Assembly (NCBI RefSeq): GCF_018474025.1
Contig: NZ_JAHCTA010000001.1
Span: forward strand, 558,001-622,000
Length of the DNA stretch: 64,000 nt
Direction: 5' to 3'
Source of the DNA: Alteromonas oceanisediminis
GTDB lineage: Bacteria > Pseudomonadota > Gammaproteobacteria > Enterobacterales > Alteromonadaceae
A program made the position numbers and the translations under genes. Numbering within the stretch: the first letter of the stretch is position 1; the number at the start of each line of letters is the position of its first letter. Positions 1-8,791 of the stretch are shown here, piece after piece. Under the pieces are notes generated by a model. It was given only the letters and a program-made list of their open reading frames with translations. It did no database searches and was not told the origin of the DNA.

Positions 1-2574
1 ATCCAGAATATTCTGCACTTTGAGTGTCAGAGTACTGTTAAAGTCAGGATAAAATTTGTACACCACATCAAGTGAGTGAAACGGCTGTTCGAAGTTGTCA
101 TCAAAGAAATCAATGCCTGGCACAATGATTCGCTCACCGAATACATTGTAGACCAATGACGCTGAGTGCTCACCATTGTCAGAGTCAAAGCCCAACTGCA
201 AGTTGACCACGTACTCAGAGTGACCCGTCAAGCGACGCTGAGTATTCGTGATAGCGGCAGATACACCCGTTTGTTCTTCAATGGCAACCGGATCAAGTGT
301 GATTTCAGAATCACTCAAGGTGACGTTACCGCTTAGGAACAGGTTATCCCACACGCCTTCACCGATGACGTCTAACCCTTGCAAAAACTCGACTTCGACG
401 CCGTAAAGCTCACCGGTTTCGGCATTCGCGATACGAATAAGCGGCGGGCCATCCTGCGCAGGTGACTGTACCGACTCAATCGGGTCCGTCATGTCTTTGT
501 AGAACAACCCTACTGACAGGTTATTACCCGCTTCGCGATACCATTCCCAGCGTATATCGTAGTTCTTCACAGACGTGGTACGAACGCCGGGTGTACCTGC
601 AATCGGATTGTCTGTCAGTGGATCTAGATAAGTCGCTGAGGAAACTTCACGCAAATCAGGGCGAACCACAGTTTCAGAGAAACTGGTACGCAACTGCATG
701 TCAGGGTTGATAAAATACGTCAGTGCAATGGCGGGATAAAAATCATCCTCCAAAAACGCTAGCTGAGAGCGGTCAGCACCGTCGATGATATCAATCTGAT
801 TGGTACGTGGGTCGAAAGGTACTACCGCCTGACGGAAGTCTTCGTAACGCACACCACCACTGATGCGCCATGTATTGTCGAAGAATAAGTCTGCTTCGAA
901 ATAATAAGCATCAATTTTCTGACCCGCGACGTAATCATCACCAGCAATCGTGGTATCACGGATAATCGGCTGGTTAGTAAACGCCGCATTGTTCAGCACG
1001 TCATCACTTAAAATATCAGAGAAAACGCTGCCAGTCAGAATGCTTGAATCTGCAAATGCACGAGTGTTCACGTCAAAACGACGATTCTCTGCCGTACGAC
1101 TTTTGGTGATAAAGTCGGCACCGGCTTTAAACTCCATTTCCCACTTATCCATATAGTAAGGAATGTTGAAGTTGTAGCCGTAGTTTTCTACGCGATCGTG
1201 CAATGTCTGGAACGAGTAGCGTGCCGCTGTGGGCGCATTACTCAGGCTACTTTCTGCATCACGGTCGAATATTCCGTCGCCATTAAAGTCTTCCAGAATA
1301 AAACGTGATTGGAAATTACCCGGCGCATCTCGATTCGAGCGGCCCAATGAATATTTCCAGTCAAATCCCAGGAATGCCAATTCCGGGAAAGTGTGCTTGC
1401 CGCGCACCTGATTGGTGTACATCTGGCGCTCTTCGTAGATAACTTCGACGTCACGAATACGCTGATTGTCCACCAATTGAATATTGGCCGTGTTACCAAT
1501 CTTTTCACGCACTTCATCGCGAGTATCGTTCAGAGCAATTAAGCTGTAGTCAATACGATGATTGCGTTGATAGTCGATACCAAAATTGAACATACCTGAC
1601 CATTTGACAGACTTTTCAGTTGAGTCAACCTGATCAAAAAAGCGAATGAAGCGCACACTCTCGCCATCGCGGCTTTGTTGTTCACCCAGAAACTGTTCAG
1701 ACACCTGAGTGCTATTGTCATAACCCGCTGTTGCTAAAAAGCCGTAGCGGATATCTTGGTTGAAATCGAAACTGTTACCGAGTGCAACATTAAAGCCGAC
1801 ATCAGGGTTAACGCTGTCCAGCGCCGGATCGTAATTGCGCTGAACATCACGCAATAAATCCACTGCCGTACTTTGGTCAAGGTTATCTAAGAAATTTTTC
1901 GAAGACCAGCGGTTGGCAATACTTGCAGGTGCTGCTCTAAACCCGTCATCCTGACCTTCCCAGTCATTATCGCCGCCGCCGTACTGGTAGGCGTCGTCAA
2001 AGTTCTCGGTATTGCCACCCAAACTGCCACTCATATTGAATATGTAGTCGGTGGGGATGGTTTTTAAGCGAATATCAACGTTACCACCACCGAAAGACGC
2101 TGGCATAGACGGTGAAAACGCTTTTTGCACCGATAATGACTCAATAATATCCGAGGGGAATAAATCCAGCGGAATAACATTACGTGTAGGGTCAGGGCTG
2201 GGTACCGACGCGCCATTCAGCTGCGTACTTGAGTAACGCTCACCCAAACCACGTACGTAGATAAATTTACCGTCAACCAGTGTCAGGCCCGTCACACGAC
2301 GTAGTGCTGATGCTGCATCACTGTCGCCTGTTCGAGAAATTTGCTCAGCGCCAAGAATATCAGCAACGAAAGCTTGATTCTTTCGCTCTTGCAAAACGGC
2401 TGTTGCCGTGCCTTTAAGACGCGTTCCTGTTGAAACAACCTCTTCAATCACCTGATCTTCATCTTGCGCAGATGTTGATTCCTGTGCAACTGCTGCAATC
2501 GGTTGCAACAATAACCCCGTTACGATCGCTGTGGTTAAGCGGTTATAGGGGAACCTTTGTGCAGGCTTGTTCAT
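1..2574 (-). CDS. TonB-dependent outer-membrane receptor (3' end outside window)
   Basis: Translating the minus strand from the ATG at 2574 gives an open frame to the left edge, about 858 residues with no stop. A signal peptide (about residues 1-30, ending AAVAQ) is followed by a TonB-box-like acidic stretch and a plug domain with the motif YVRGLGERYSSTQLNG near residue 107. The rest is aromatic-rich beta-barrel, and the last visible residues (LKVQNILD) resemble the final strands, so only a few dozen residues are missing. The family imports siderophores, cobalamin, glycans or other large ligands using TonB energy. It lies 91 bp downstream of the beta-helix lipoprotein gene in the same direction, with a hairpin between. 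Substrate unknown; a phosphorus-containing ligand is an inference from the pho neighbourhood. Confidence 0.9.
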   Translation of the reverse strand, partial: MNKPAQRFPYNRLTTAIVTGLLLQPIAAVAQESTSAQDEDQVIEEVVSTGTRLKGTATAVLQERKNQAFVADILGAEQISRTGDSDAASALRRVTGLTLVDGKFIYVRGLGERYSSTQLNGASVPSPDPTRNVIPLDLFPSDIIESLSVQKAFSPSMPASFGGGNVDIRLKTIPTDYIFNMSGSLGGNTENFDDAYQYGGGDNDWEGQDDGFRAAPASIANRWSSKNFLDNLDQSTAVDLLRDVQRNYDPALDSVNPDVGFNVALGNSFDFNQDIRYGFLATAGYDNSTQVSEQFLGEQQSRDGESVRFIRFFDQVDSTEKSVKWSGMFNFGIDYQRNHRIDYSLIALNDTRDEVREKIGNTANIQLVDNQRIRDVEVIYEERQMYTNQVRGKHTFPELAFLGFDWKYSLGRSNRDAPGNFQSRFILEDFNGDGIFDRDAESSLSNAPTAARYSFQTLHDRVENYGYNFNIPYYMDKWEMEFKAGADFITKSRTAENRRFDVNTRAFADSSILTGSVFSDILSDDVLNNAAFTNQPIIRDTTIAGDDYVAGQKIDAYYFEADLFFDNTWRISGGVRYEDFRQAVVPFDPRTNQIDIIDGADRSQLAFLEDDFYPAIALTYFINPDMQLRTSFSETVVRPDLREVSSATYLDPLTDNPIAGTPGVRTTSVKNYDIRWEWYREAGNNLSVGLFYKDMTDPIESVQSPAQDGPPLIRIANAETGELYGVEVEFLQGLDVIGEGVWDNLFLSGNVTLSDSEITLDPVAIEEQTGVSAAITNTQRRLTGHSEYVVNLQLGFDSDNGEHSASLVYNVFGERIIVPGIDFFDDNFEQPFHSLDVVYKFYPDFNSTLTLKVQNILD

Positions 2575-2608
2575 TATTAACCTCATAAAAATGCGTTCTG
2601 ATTAATAA

Positions 2609-2633
2609 AGCGCATGCAAAGACTGCATGCGCT
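2609..2633 (-). terminator. intergenic hairpin between lipoprotein gene and TonB receptor
   Basis: Ten-bp perfect inverted repeat (AGCGCATGCA and its complement) with a 5-nt loop. On the minus strand it is followed by TTTATTAA, a weak T-tract. It could be a partial terminator that lowers receptor expression relative to the lipoprotein, or an mRNA-stabilising stem. Confidence 0.5.
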
Positions 2634-2665
2634 GTATTGTCACAATAAGTAGGTAATAACGAATG

Positions 2666-5425
2666 TTACTCTAACCCGACTGTCCAGCCAGCTGTCCAGT
2701 CTGCATCTTCTTTCACTGCGCCAACAAAGTCAGCATTGTCAAAGAACGTGTCGCCAGAGAAATCTTTAGGCGTTTGGGTTGAGATGCTGTAGATACCGTT
2801 AAGTACTGCGGCACGATCCGCTTCAACTGCATTGCCCGCCTGAACATTCAGGAACCAATCTTCAAGGTTCACGTCACCGTCAGAGAACTTAAAGTTTTCA
2901 CCATTTTCACAGGCGATAACTGAGTTGCTGAATGTGGTTGTACCGTCGCCCAGGTTAGCCTGGCTTTCAGTTGAGCCTTCAATTTCGAAACACTCACCCA
3001 TACCCGCAGAACCTGTCACGATGAAGTTAGAGAGTTGTGCACCCGTTCCTTCGCGAAGGTATACACCTTCAGAGTCATCTTCACCGTCGAAGTCGTTACC
3101 GATAATGGTTACGTTAGCAATCATTGGGTTTGACTGAGGCTCAATCGCTGGGTTTGAACCGTCGTTATCCGCTTCAATACCACGGTTGGCATCAGAGTTA
3201 TCCTGTGCATGGCGTACCAAGACATACTGCATGCGGCCACGGAAACCGTTGTCCCAATCGATGCTGTCGTCTTGAATATCCGTTAGCACAAGGTACTTAA
3301 CATCCACGTTGCCGCCGAAGAATTCAACACCATCATCAGCATTTTTGTGAACTTGTAAGTATTCAACTGTGGTGCCTGAACCAACACCGCCAAACGTCAC
3401 ACCATTTAGCTCGTTGTCTGGCGCAATTTCGAAACCGCCGTGCATCACGCGAGTATAACGGATTGAACCTGAGTTATCGGCTTCGTTGGTGCCACCAAAT
3501 ACCGCACCTTCCTGAACACCTTCAACCTGTAGTGAGCAATCACCTGTTGTTGGGCACTTGTTCGATGGCGCGTTACCCAAGATAACAAGTCCACCCCATT
3601 GACCCGCGGCACCTGCGTCGTTAACGATGTCGTCACGCGATGTCATGGTGACTGGCGCTGTTGCCGTGCCTTCTGTGACAAGCTGTGAACCACGGCTTAC
3701 CACCAAATAATCGTTACCAGAAGCACCATAAAGCGTCACACCCGCTTCAACAGTCAACGTAGCACTGTCTGTGTTATCACCTCCGACAAAAACAGCACCT
3801 GATAATGCGTACAGATTACCTGAGGTTAGCGTAAGATCTGATGTGATACGGCCGCTTACCTGACACGTTGTGGTTGTACCATCAACCGGAGAGATAGACG
3901 TAGTGCCGGTAGGGCAACCTGAGGCTGAATCAACAACACCCACTTCACCACCACCAAAACCGAATGCCCAACCTTGACGCCAGTCCGCGTCTGCACCCAA
4001 TGCACCGATGAAATCAGTTGCTTCAAAGAAACCATCAACTTGTGAAGCATCTGTACCTGCACCCAGTAGCGGGCTTTCGCTGGTAGGTGTGCCGTCGTTG
4101 TTTAGACCGACTGATTCAGACACGAAGTTATTCGCCTGTACATTCAAGAACCAATCTTCTAAGTCTGTCGCACCGTTAGCCGTGTCAGACTTAAAGTTCT
4201 CGCCATTGTTACACGCAATCACTGAGTTGCTTACTGTGATGGTGCCGTCGTCCAGGTTCGCCTGAGATTCAGTTGAGTTTTCAACCTCAAAACATTCACC
4301 CATACCCGCAGGGCCAGTTACGACCATGTTGTAAATCTGTGCGCCTGTACCTTCGCGAAGGTAAACACCCTCAGAGTCGTCTTCACCGTCAAAATTGTTA
4401 CCGACGATGGTAAGGTTTGAAATCATTGGGTTAGATTGAGGCTCGATGTCTGGCGTAGAGCCATCGTTATCCGCTTCAATACCGCGGTTAGCGTCGCCAG
4501 AGGCGCGATCCTGCTCTACGTACACATACTGCATCTTACCTTGGTAACCGTTGTCCCAATCGATGCTGTCATCTTGAATAGACGTTAATACAACGTGCTT
4601 AAGCGTCGCGTTACCACCGAAGAATTCGATACCATCATCCGCATTCGCGTGAACCTGAAGGTAATCAATGGTGGTGCCAGAACCAACGCCACCGAAGGTA
4701 ATGCCGTTTAGCTCGTTATCTGGCGCAATCTCAAAACCAGCATACTTGACCACAAAGTAGTTCAACGTACCTGAATTGTCAGTCTCATCCGTTCCACCAA
4801 AGACTGCACCTTCCTGAACACCTTCAACCTGAAGCGAACACTCACCAGAAACTGGGCACTTGTTCGACGGCGCATTACCGAGAATAACCACACCACCCCA
4901 TTGGCCTGCGCCGACTTCATCGCCTAACACATCAGCAAGAGATGTCATGATGACCGGGCTAGACGCCGAACCCATGGCTTCAATCTGTGAACCACGGCTA
5001 ACCACGAGATAGTCGTTACCGGTGCGACCAAACACAACCGTACCTTCTTCAATTTCAAGCACGGTGCTGTCTGCATTGTCGCCACCAACAAATACAGGGC
5101 CTTCCAATGCCCACACTTTGTCGTTAGTCAGCGTGACTTTGCCGTTGGTCGCGTCATCATCTGTTAAGCGACCAGAAAGCACACGCACTTCAACCGTTTG
5201 ACCGAATGCCGCTGACACTTCGCCAGAAAGGAATGAGCTGACTTCGCCTGGAGTATTATCTGTTGCCGGTGGTGGTGTGGGCGTGCCGCCACCGCCATTA
5301 TTCGTGTTGTTATTAACCGTGCTATTGTCAATATCGCCTTCGCTGATATTGATATCACCACCACAACCCGCTAGTACCAATGCGGTTGCAATCGCAGATG
5401 CTTTAAAGAGGTGCTTCACTTGCAT
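2666..5425 (-). CDS. large lipoprotein with two tandem beta-helix-like repeats
   Basis: This 919-residue protein starts with a lipoprotein signal; the lipobox LAGC puts the lipidated Cys at about residue 21. A low-complexity Asn/Gly/Thr/Pro linker runs to about residue 60. Two homologous halves of about 400 residues follow (about 75-480 and 515-919), each with the same ordered motifs: VFVGGDN, NDYLVVSRGSQ, GQWGGVVILGNAPSNKCP, NADDGIEFFGG, DDSIDWDNG, DANRGIEADNDGS and EDDSEGVYLREGTGAQ. This periodic pattern fits a right-handed parallel beta-helix. I know similar proteins next to TonB receptors in marine gammaproteobacteria but no proven function. A surface-exposed binding or enzymatic partner of the downstream receptor is likely. 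A PhoB-box-like site precedes it. Confidence 0.8.
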   Translation of the reverse strand: MQVKHLFKASAIATALVLAGCGGDINISEGDIDNSTVNNNTNNGGGGTPTPPPATDNTPGEVSSFLSGEVSAAFGQTVEVRVLSGRLTDDDATNGKVTLTNDKVWALEGPVFVGGDNADSTVLEIEEGTVVFGRTGNDYLVVSRGSQIEAMGSASSPVIMTSLADVLGDEVGAGQWGGVVILGNAPSNKCPVSGECSLQVEGVQEGAVFGGTDETDNSGTLNYFVVKYAGFEIAPDNELNGITFGGVGSGTTIDYLQVHANADDGIEFFGGNATLKHVVLTSIQDDSIDWDNGYQGKMQYVYVEQDRASGDANRGIEADNDGSTPDIEPQSNPMISNLTIVGNNFDGEDDSEGVYLREGTGAQIYNMVVTGPAGMGECFEVENSTESQANLDDGTITVSNSVIACNNGENFKSDTANGATDLEDWFLNVQANNFVSESVGLNNDGTPTSESPLLGAGTDASQVDGFFEATDFIGALGADADWRQGWAFGFGGGEVGVVDSASGCPTGTTSISPVDGTTTTCQVSGRITSDLTLTSGNLYALSGAVFVGGDNTDSATLTVEAGVTLYGASGNDYLVVSRGSQLVTEGTATAPVTMTSRDDIVNDAGAAGQWGGLVILGNAPSNKCPTTGDCSLQVEGVQEGAVFGGTNEADNSGSIRYTRVMHGGFEIAPDNELNGVTFGGVGSGTTVEYLQVHKNADDGVEFFGGNVDVKYLVLTDIQDDSIDWDNGFRGRMQYVLVRHAQDNSDANRGIEADNDGSNPAIEPQSNPMIANVTIIGNDFDGEDDSEGVYLREGTGAQLSNFIVTGSAGMGECFEIEGSTESQANLGDGTTTFSNSVIACENGENFKFSDGDVNLEDWFLNVQAGNAVEADRAAVLNGIYSISTQTPKDFSGDTFFDNADFVGAVKEDADWTAGWTVGLE

Positions 5426-5467
5426 TCTAGACTCCAGTCGAATGTTATATTAATTGAAAACGCAAGA

Positions 5468-5501
5468 AGCCTAACCGAGGCAAATGACAAATTTGTTACA
5501 C
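5468..5501 (-). promoter_or_regulatory. candidate PhoB box plus -10 upstream of beta-helix lipoprotein
   Basis: On the minus strand, positions 5501-5484 read GTGTAAC-AAAT-TTGTCAT, two 7-bp half-sites spaced 11 bp apart like the Pho box (CTGTCAT-N4-CTGTCAT). Ten bp further on is TAGGCT (5473-5468), at the spacing at which PhoB-dependent promoters carry their -10. Orientation is toward the lipoprotein gene. Match judged by eye. Confidence 0.55.
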
Positions 5502-5508
5502 CAGGTGA

Positions 5509-5526
5509 TTGTCACAAAACTTTCAC
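5509..5526 (+). promoter_or_regulatory. second Pho-box-like direct repeat, opposite orientation
   Basis: TTGTCAC-AAAA-CTTTCAC differs from CTGTCAC-AAAA-CTGTCAC at two positions. It lies next to the box at 5484-5501 but faces the other way, toward the 3' end of the pstS-like gene. It may be an accessory PhoB site or coincidental. Confidence 0.4.
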
Positions 5527-5567
5527 AAACTACAGAGAATTTGTGTTGTCCGTGCGCTAAAGGGGGA

Positions 5568-6599
5568 CTAGCGTGCCGGTATCAGCCCGTCATCGCCACT
5601 GAGAATGCGCAGTTGTCGCTGCAACACGTCGTAAGGCACTTGGAAATAGCCGTCTCTGGCCACTAACGCCTGACCTTCAGCCGACAAAATATAACGCAGA
5701 AACTCGCGTTCCAATGTGGGTAGAGGTTGCTCTGGGGGGTTGTTGATCATGATGTAAAGATAGCGCGTGAACGGGTAAGTACCGCTGCGCACCGTTTGTT
5801 CATTAAGGGGAACAAAAGCCCCGTTTTCTTTGGCCAAAGGCAGCGCTCGCACACCGGCGGTTTTGTGCCCAAAGGCCGCGTATCCCATCGCGCCGTTAGA
5901 GGAAGCAACCGACAATACGACCGACGAAGAGCCCGGTTGCTCATTCACGTTAGCTCTAAAATCCCCTTCACATAGCGCCATATCTTTGAACAGGCCATAG
6001 GTTCCGGACACAGAGTTTCTGCCAAACAAACGGATCGCATGATCACCGCCCAGATAATCGATACCTAACTGCCCCCATCGCTGAATCGGCTGGGGCGCGC
6101 CACAAAACCGCGTGACTGAAAAAATGCCGTCTAATTGCGACATCGTTAAGCCGGGTAGCGGGTTTTTTCTGTCGACAAATATGGCGATTGCATCGACGGC
6201 AACGAGCAACAGTGTTGGGGAATAGCCGTATTTACGCCGAAACGCGTTAATCTCGCTCGATTTTAATTCTCGGCTCATCGGCCCGATAGTGGCTGTGCCC
6301 TCAGTTAAGGCTGGCGGCGCAGTTGAGGAACCGGCAGCTTGTATTTGAAATTTCACATGCGGATAAAAAGTTTTGAATTCTTGTGACCACAGCGCAATCA
6401 GGTTTGCCAGCGTATCAGAACCCACTGACGTAATACTGCCGTCTACGCCAGGAAAACGCGCGTAGGGGGAAAGGTCAACGCTAGCCCGCTTAGCTGACTG
6501 CGGTGTATTCAGTTGCTCAGCACGACTTGTAGTTATCATCATCGCCAACATGATGAACAAACTGGCCCAAACGGCGCATGAAAGGCGTGGGTTGGTCAT
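5568..6599 (-). CDS. PstS-like phosphate-binding protein
   Basis: This 343-residue protein has an N-terminal signal peptide (hydrophobic, cleavage likely near SRAEQ) and a periplasmic-binding fold of the PBP_like/PstS type. Phosphate-contact motifs are SVGSDTLANLIALW near residue 57, AAGSSTAPPAL, IGPMSREL, and FGRNSVSGTYGLFK. PstS delivers phosphate to the PstCAB permease and feeds the PhoR sensing complex. No pstC, pstA or pstB lies nearby. The gene overlaps the 3' end of phoR by 4 bp, so it is translationally coupled to phoBR. It may act in phosphate capture or sensing; the main pst operon is presumably elsewhere. Confidence 0.85.
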   Translation of the reverse strand: MTNPRLSCAVWASLFIMLAMMITTSRAEQLNTPQSAKRASVDLSPYARFPGVDGSITSVGSDTLANLIALWSQEFKTFYPHVKFQIQAAGSSTAPPALTEGTATIGPMSRELKSSEINAFRRKYGYSPTLLLVAVDAIAIFVDRKNPLPGLTMSQLDGIFSVTRFCGAPQPIQRWGQLGIDYLGGDHAIRLFGRNSVSGTYGLFKDMALCEGDFRANVNEQPGSSSVVLSVASSNGAMGYAAFGHKTAGVRALPLAKENGAFVPLNEQTVRSGTYPFTRYLYIMINNPPEQPLPTLEREFLRYILSAEGQALVARDGYFQVPYDVLQRQLRILSGDDGLIPAR

Positions 6600-7921
6600 G
6601 AGTTTCTCTGCACGCTCAACGGGTCGCGTGTTTTAATTAATTCATCAGAAAGCACAAACGAAAACTCGCTGCCTTCCCCTACAACACTCGTGATGTCTAA
6701 GCGGCTATTGTGATGGCTAAGTACGTGCTTGACAATGGATAAGCCTAAGCCCGAGCCTCCCGTTTTACGCGAACGCGCCTTATCAACGCGATAGAAACGC
6801 TCTGTCAGGCGGGATAAATGTTTCTCTTCGATCCCCTCGCCATTGTCTCGCACCGCAAAACGAACGCCTTCTTTGTGGTTTTGCCAGAACACATCAATCT
6901 TGCCGCCAGACGGTGTATAATTGATTGCATTGAAAACCAGATTAGAACACGCGCTGCGCAATTCTGTTTCAACGCCAAACAGCTCGACATCGGCATCAAT
7001 ATGGAAAGTGATTTGGTGATGGCGGTCCTGATTTAACGTGGCCGCTTCAATTTCGATGGTGGAAAGCACTTTGGGCATATCAACGGTATTTTCGTAGATC
7101 CGCTCCGCACTGGATTCAATCCGAGACAGAATTAACAAATCTTCGATCAAGTTACGCATACGTAACGTTTGCGCACTCATTTCGCTTAAGGCTTTGCCGG
7201 TCATTGAACCGTCGTCATGCGCGTTCGGTAGCAGTTCAAGATACCCGTTGATCACCGTCAGTGGGGTGCGCAGTTCATGTGATACGTTGGCGACAAAATC
7301 GCGACGCATGTCTTCCAGTTGGGAAACTCGGGTCACATCCCGTGCGATCAATAACAGATGTTCTTCACCGTAACGCATGATACGGTATTCAAAGATTTTT
7401 CGAATATTCGCTGGCGAAGGCACTTCGACCGGATAGTGATAGTTTCCAGCGTGAAAGTATTCGATAAACTTCGGGTGGCGTATCAGATTATCGATGCGGC
7501 GCCCAGCGTCATCAGGCCAACGCAGACCCAGTTCGATCCGAGCGAGTCGGTTACACCACACAATGTTTGCGTGTTCATCAACGACCACGGCAGCGTCTGG
7601 CAACGCCTCAGAACCTTCTCTAAAGCGCTTAACCAGTTCTCCCAGCTCCTTACGCTTTTTGCGGTTGCGGCGCGACAGGTGATAGATACCTTCGTAAACA
7701 TGCTCCCAGATGCCGACCGCAGTGGGCGGTGACATTTTCTTGCTATGCCAGAGCCATTTATTCAGTTTATAAAGCTGCCAATAGTTCCAACACAGCAACC
7801 CAACGGCGCCGATGGCTAATGTGGCAATGAACTCATTGATGTACCAGCCAAACACACCAAAGGCTGCCAAATAAGCAGCCAACAAACCGACACTTTTAAA
7901 CCACGAAAACGGATAGTACAC
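6596..7921 (-). CDS. phoR: phosphate-regulon sensor histidine kinase PhoR
   Basis: The 441-residue protein has a short N-terminal membrane hairpin (two hydrophobic segments in about the first 50 residues, DUF3329 type), a PAS domain (about 100-200), a HisKA domain with the phospho-accepting H-box ANVSHELRTPL, and a HATPase with VRDNGEGI and GGSGLGLSIVKH. It phosphorylates PhoB when phosphate is low. Length and layout match E. coli PhoR. It starts 2 bp after phoB ends and overlaps the pstS-like gene, forming one transcription unit. Confidence 0.96.
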   Translation of the reverse strand: MYYPFSWFKSVGLLAAYLAAFGVFGWYINEFIATLAIGAVGLLCWNYWQLYKLNKWLWHSKKMSPPTAVGIWEHVYEGIYHLSRRNRKKRKELGELVKRFREGSEALPDAAVVVDEHANIVWCNRLARIELGLRWPDDAGRRIDNLIRHPKFIEYFHAGNYHYPVEVPSPANIRKIFEYRIMRYGEEHLLLIARDVTRVSQLEDMRRDFVANVSHELRTPLTVINGYLELLPNAHDDGSMTGKALSEMSAQTLRMRNLIEDLLILSRIESSAERIYENTVDMPKVLSTIEIEAATLNQDRHHQITFHIDADVELFGVETELRSACSNLVFNAINYTPSGGKIDVFWQNHKEGVRFAVRDNGEGIEEKHLSRLTERFYRVDKARSRKTGGSGLGLSIVKHVLSHHNSRLDITSVVGEGSEFSFVLSDELIKTRDPLSVQRNS

Positions 7922-7923
7922 CG

Positions 7924-8610
7924 TTATTTTGCGGAAAACCGGTAACCAGCACCGCGCACCGTTTGTATCATCGCGTCGTGCCCATATTTACCAATGGCTT
8001 TGCGCAGACGACGAATGTGCACATCCACAGTGCGATCTTCAACGTAAACATTCGTACCCCACACATTATCGAGCAACAGCTCGCGGCTATACACGCGCTC
8101 CGGGTGGCTCATAAAAAAGTGCAGCAGTTTAAACTCCGTCGGCCCCATATCGATGCTTTCATCATTTGCCGTTACACGGTGTGAAACGGGCTCAAGTTTA
8201 AGACCATTAAAATCGATCGGCTCTTCTTTACTGGTGGGTGTGACTCGGCGCATCACAGCCTTGATCCGCGCCACTAACTCTTTGGGTGAAAATGGCTTTG
8301 TGATGTAGTCATCAGCACCCGCATCCAAACCGCGAATTTTATCGTCTTCCTCACCGCGTGCGGTCAGCATGATCACGGGAATATCTCGCGTGAACTCATG
8401 CTGCTTTAAGCTTTTCGCCAATTGAACGCCGCTACCACCGGGAAGCATCCAATCCAGTAGAATCAGGTCTGGGTAAGGCTCTTTAATCTTTTGCTGCGCA
8501 ATATCATAGTCCTCGGCTTCATCGGTGGTGAAACCCGATTGTTCGAGTACAAATTTTAACATTTCGCGGATCGGCGCTTCATCTTCGACAAGCAACACAG
8601 TTCTTGACAT
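7924..8610 (-). CDS. phoB: phosphate-regulon response regulator PhoB
   Basis: OmpR-family regulator with an N-terminal receiver (acidic pocket VEDE; phospho-acceptor Asp53 in [19 protein letters not shown]) and a C-terminal winged helix ([31 protein letters not shown]). I place the start at [11 protein letters not shown], which aligns with E. coli PhoB. An ATG six codons upstream (8628) is in frame but has no ribosome-binding site. It binds Pho boxes and activates phosphate-scavenging genes; candidate targets occur at 5484-5501 and 36753-36781. First gene of phoB-phoR-pstS-like. Confidence 0.96.
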   Translation of the reverse strand: MSRTVLLVEDEAPIREMLKFVLEQSGFTTDEAEDYDIAQQKIKEPYPDLILLDWMLPGGSGVQLAKSLKQHEFTRDIPVIMLTARGEEDDKIRGLDAGADDYITKPFSPKELVARIKAVMRRVTPTSKEEPIDFNGLKLEPVSHRVTANDESIDMGPTEFKLLHFFMSHPERVYSRELLLDNVWGTNVYVEDRTVDVHIRRLRKAIGKYGHDAMIQTVRGAGYRFSAK

Positions 8611-8656
8611 GGGTTTCACTCGGTTCATAAAAACGCCGCTATTATTAAGGTCATCT

Positions 8657-8694
8657 GTGACACTTTTATTAAAGTGTTACAACCCGGCTGTCAA
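8657..8694 (-). promoter_or_regulatory. phoB promoter with overlapping inverted repeat
   Basis: On the minus strand TTGACA (8694-8689), a 17-bp spacer and TAATAA (8671-8666) form a near-consensus sigma-70 promoter about 50 nt upstream of phoB. An inverted repeat, GTGACACTTT (8657-8666) and AAAGTGTTAC (8671-8680), 9 of 10 paired around 4 bp, covers the -10. No good Pho box was found here, so phoB may be constitutive or controlled by whatever binds the repeat. Confidence 0.6.
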
Positions 8695-8729
8695 GTAAAG
8701 GTGAAGATTGCCACATGTGTTGCTTGTGT

Positions 8730-8774
8730 AATCGTCTAAATCAACATATTCTTCAACAGATAGGATAGACGATT
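8730..8774. repeat. 9-bp inverted repeat upstream of histidine kinase gene
   Basis: AATCGTCTA (8730-8738) and TAGACGATT (8766-8774) are perfect complements separated by 27 bp, ending 17 bp before the kinase start. It could be a leader hairpin or an operator with widely spaced arms. Confidence 0.35.
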
Positions 8775-8791
8775 GATGAAAAAGGGTTTTT

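Noticed and set aside
2925-3137. Open frame of 70 codons opposite the beta-helix lipoprotein gene
   Set aside because: It lies fully antisense to a strongly coding gene and has no ribosome-binding site or family match.
8776-8791. Earlier ATG (MKKGFYGFG) before the histidine kinase
   Set aside because: It is in a different frame and stops after a few dozen codons; the kinase frame starts at 8792 with a better spacer.
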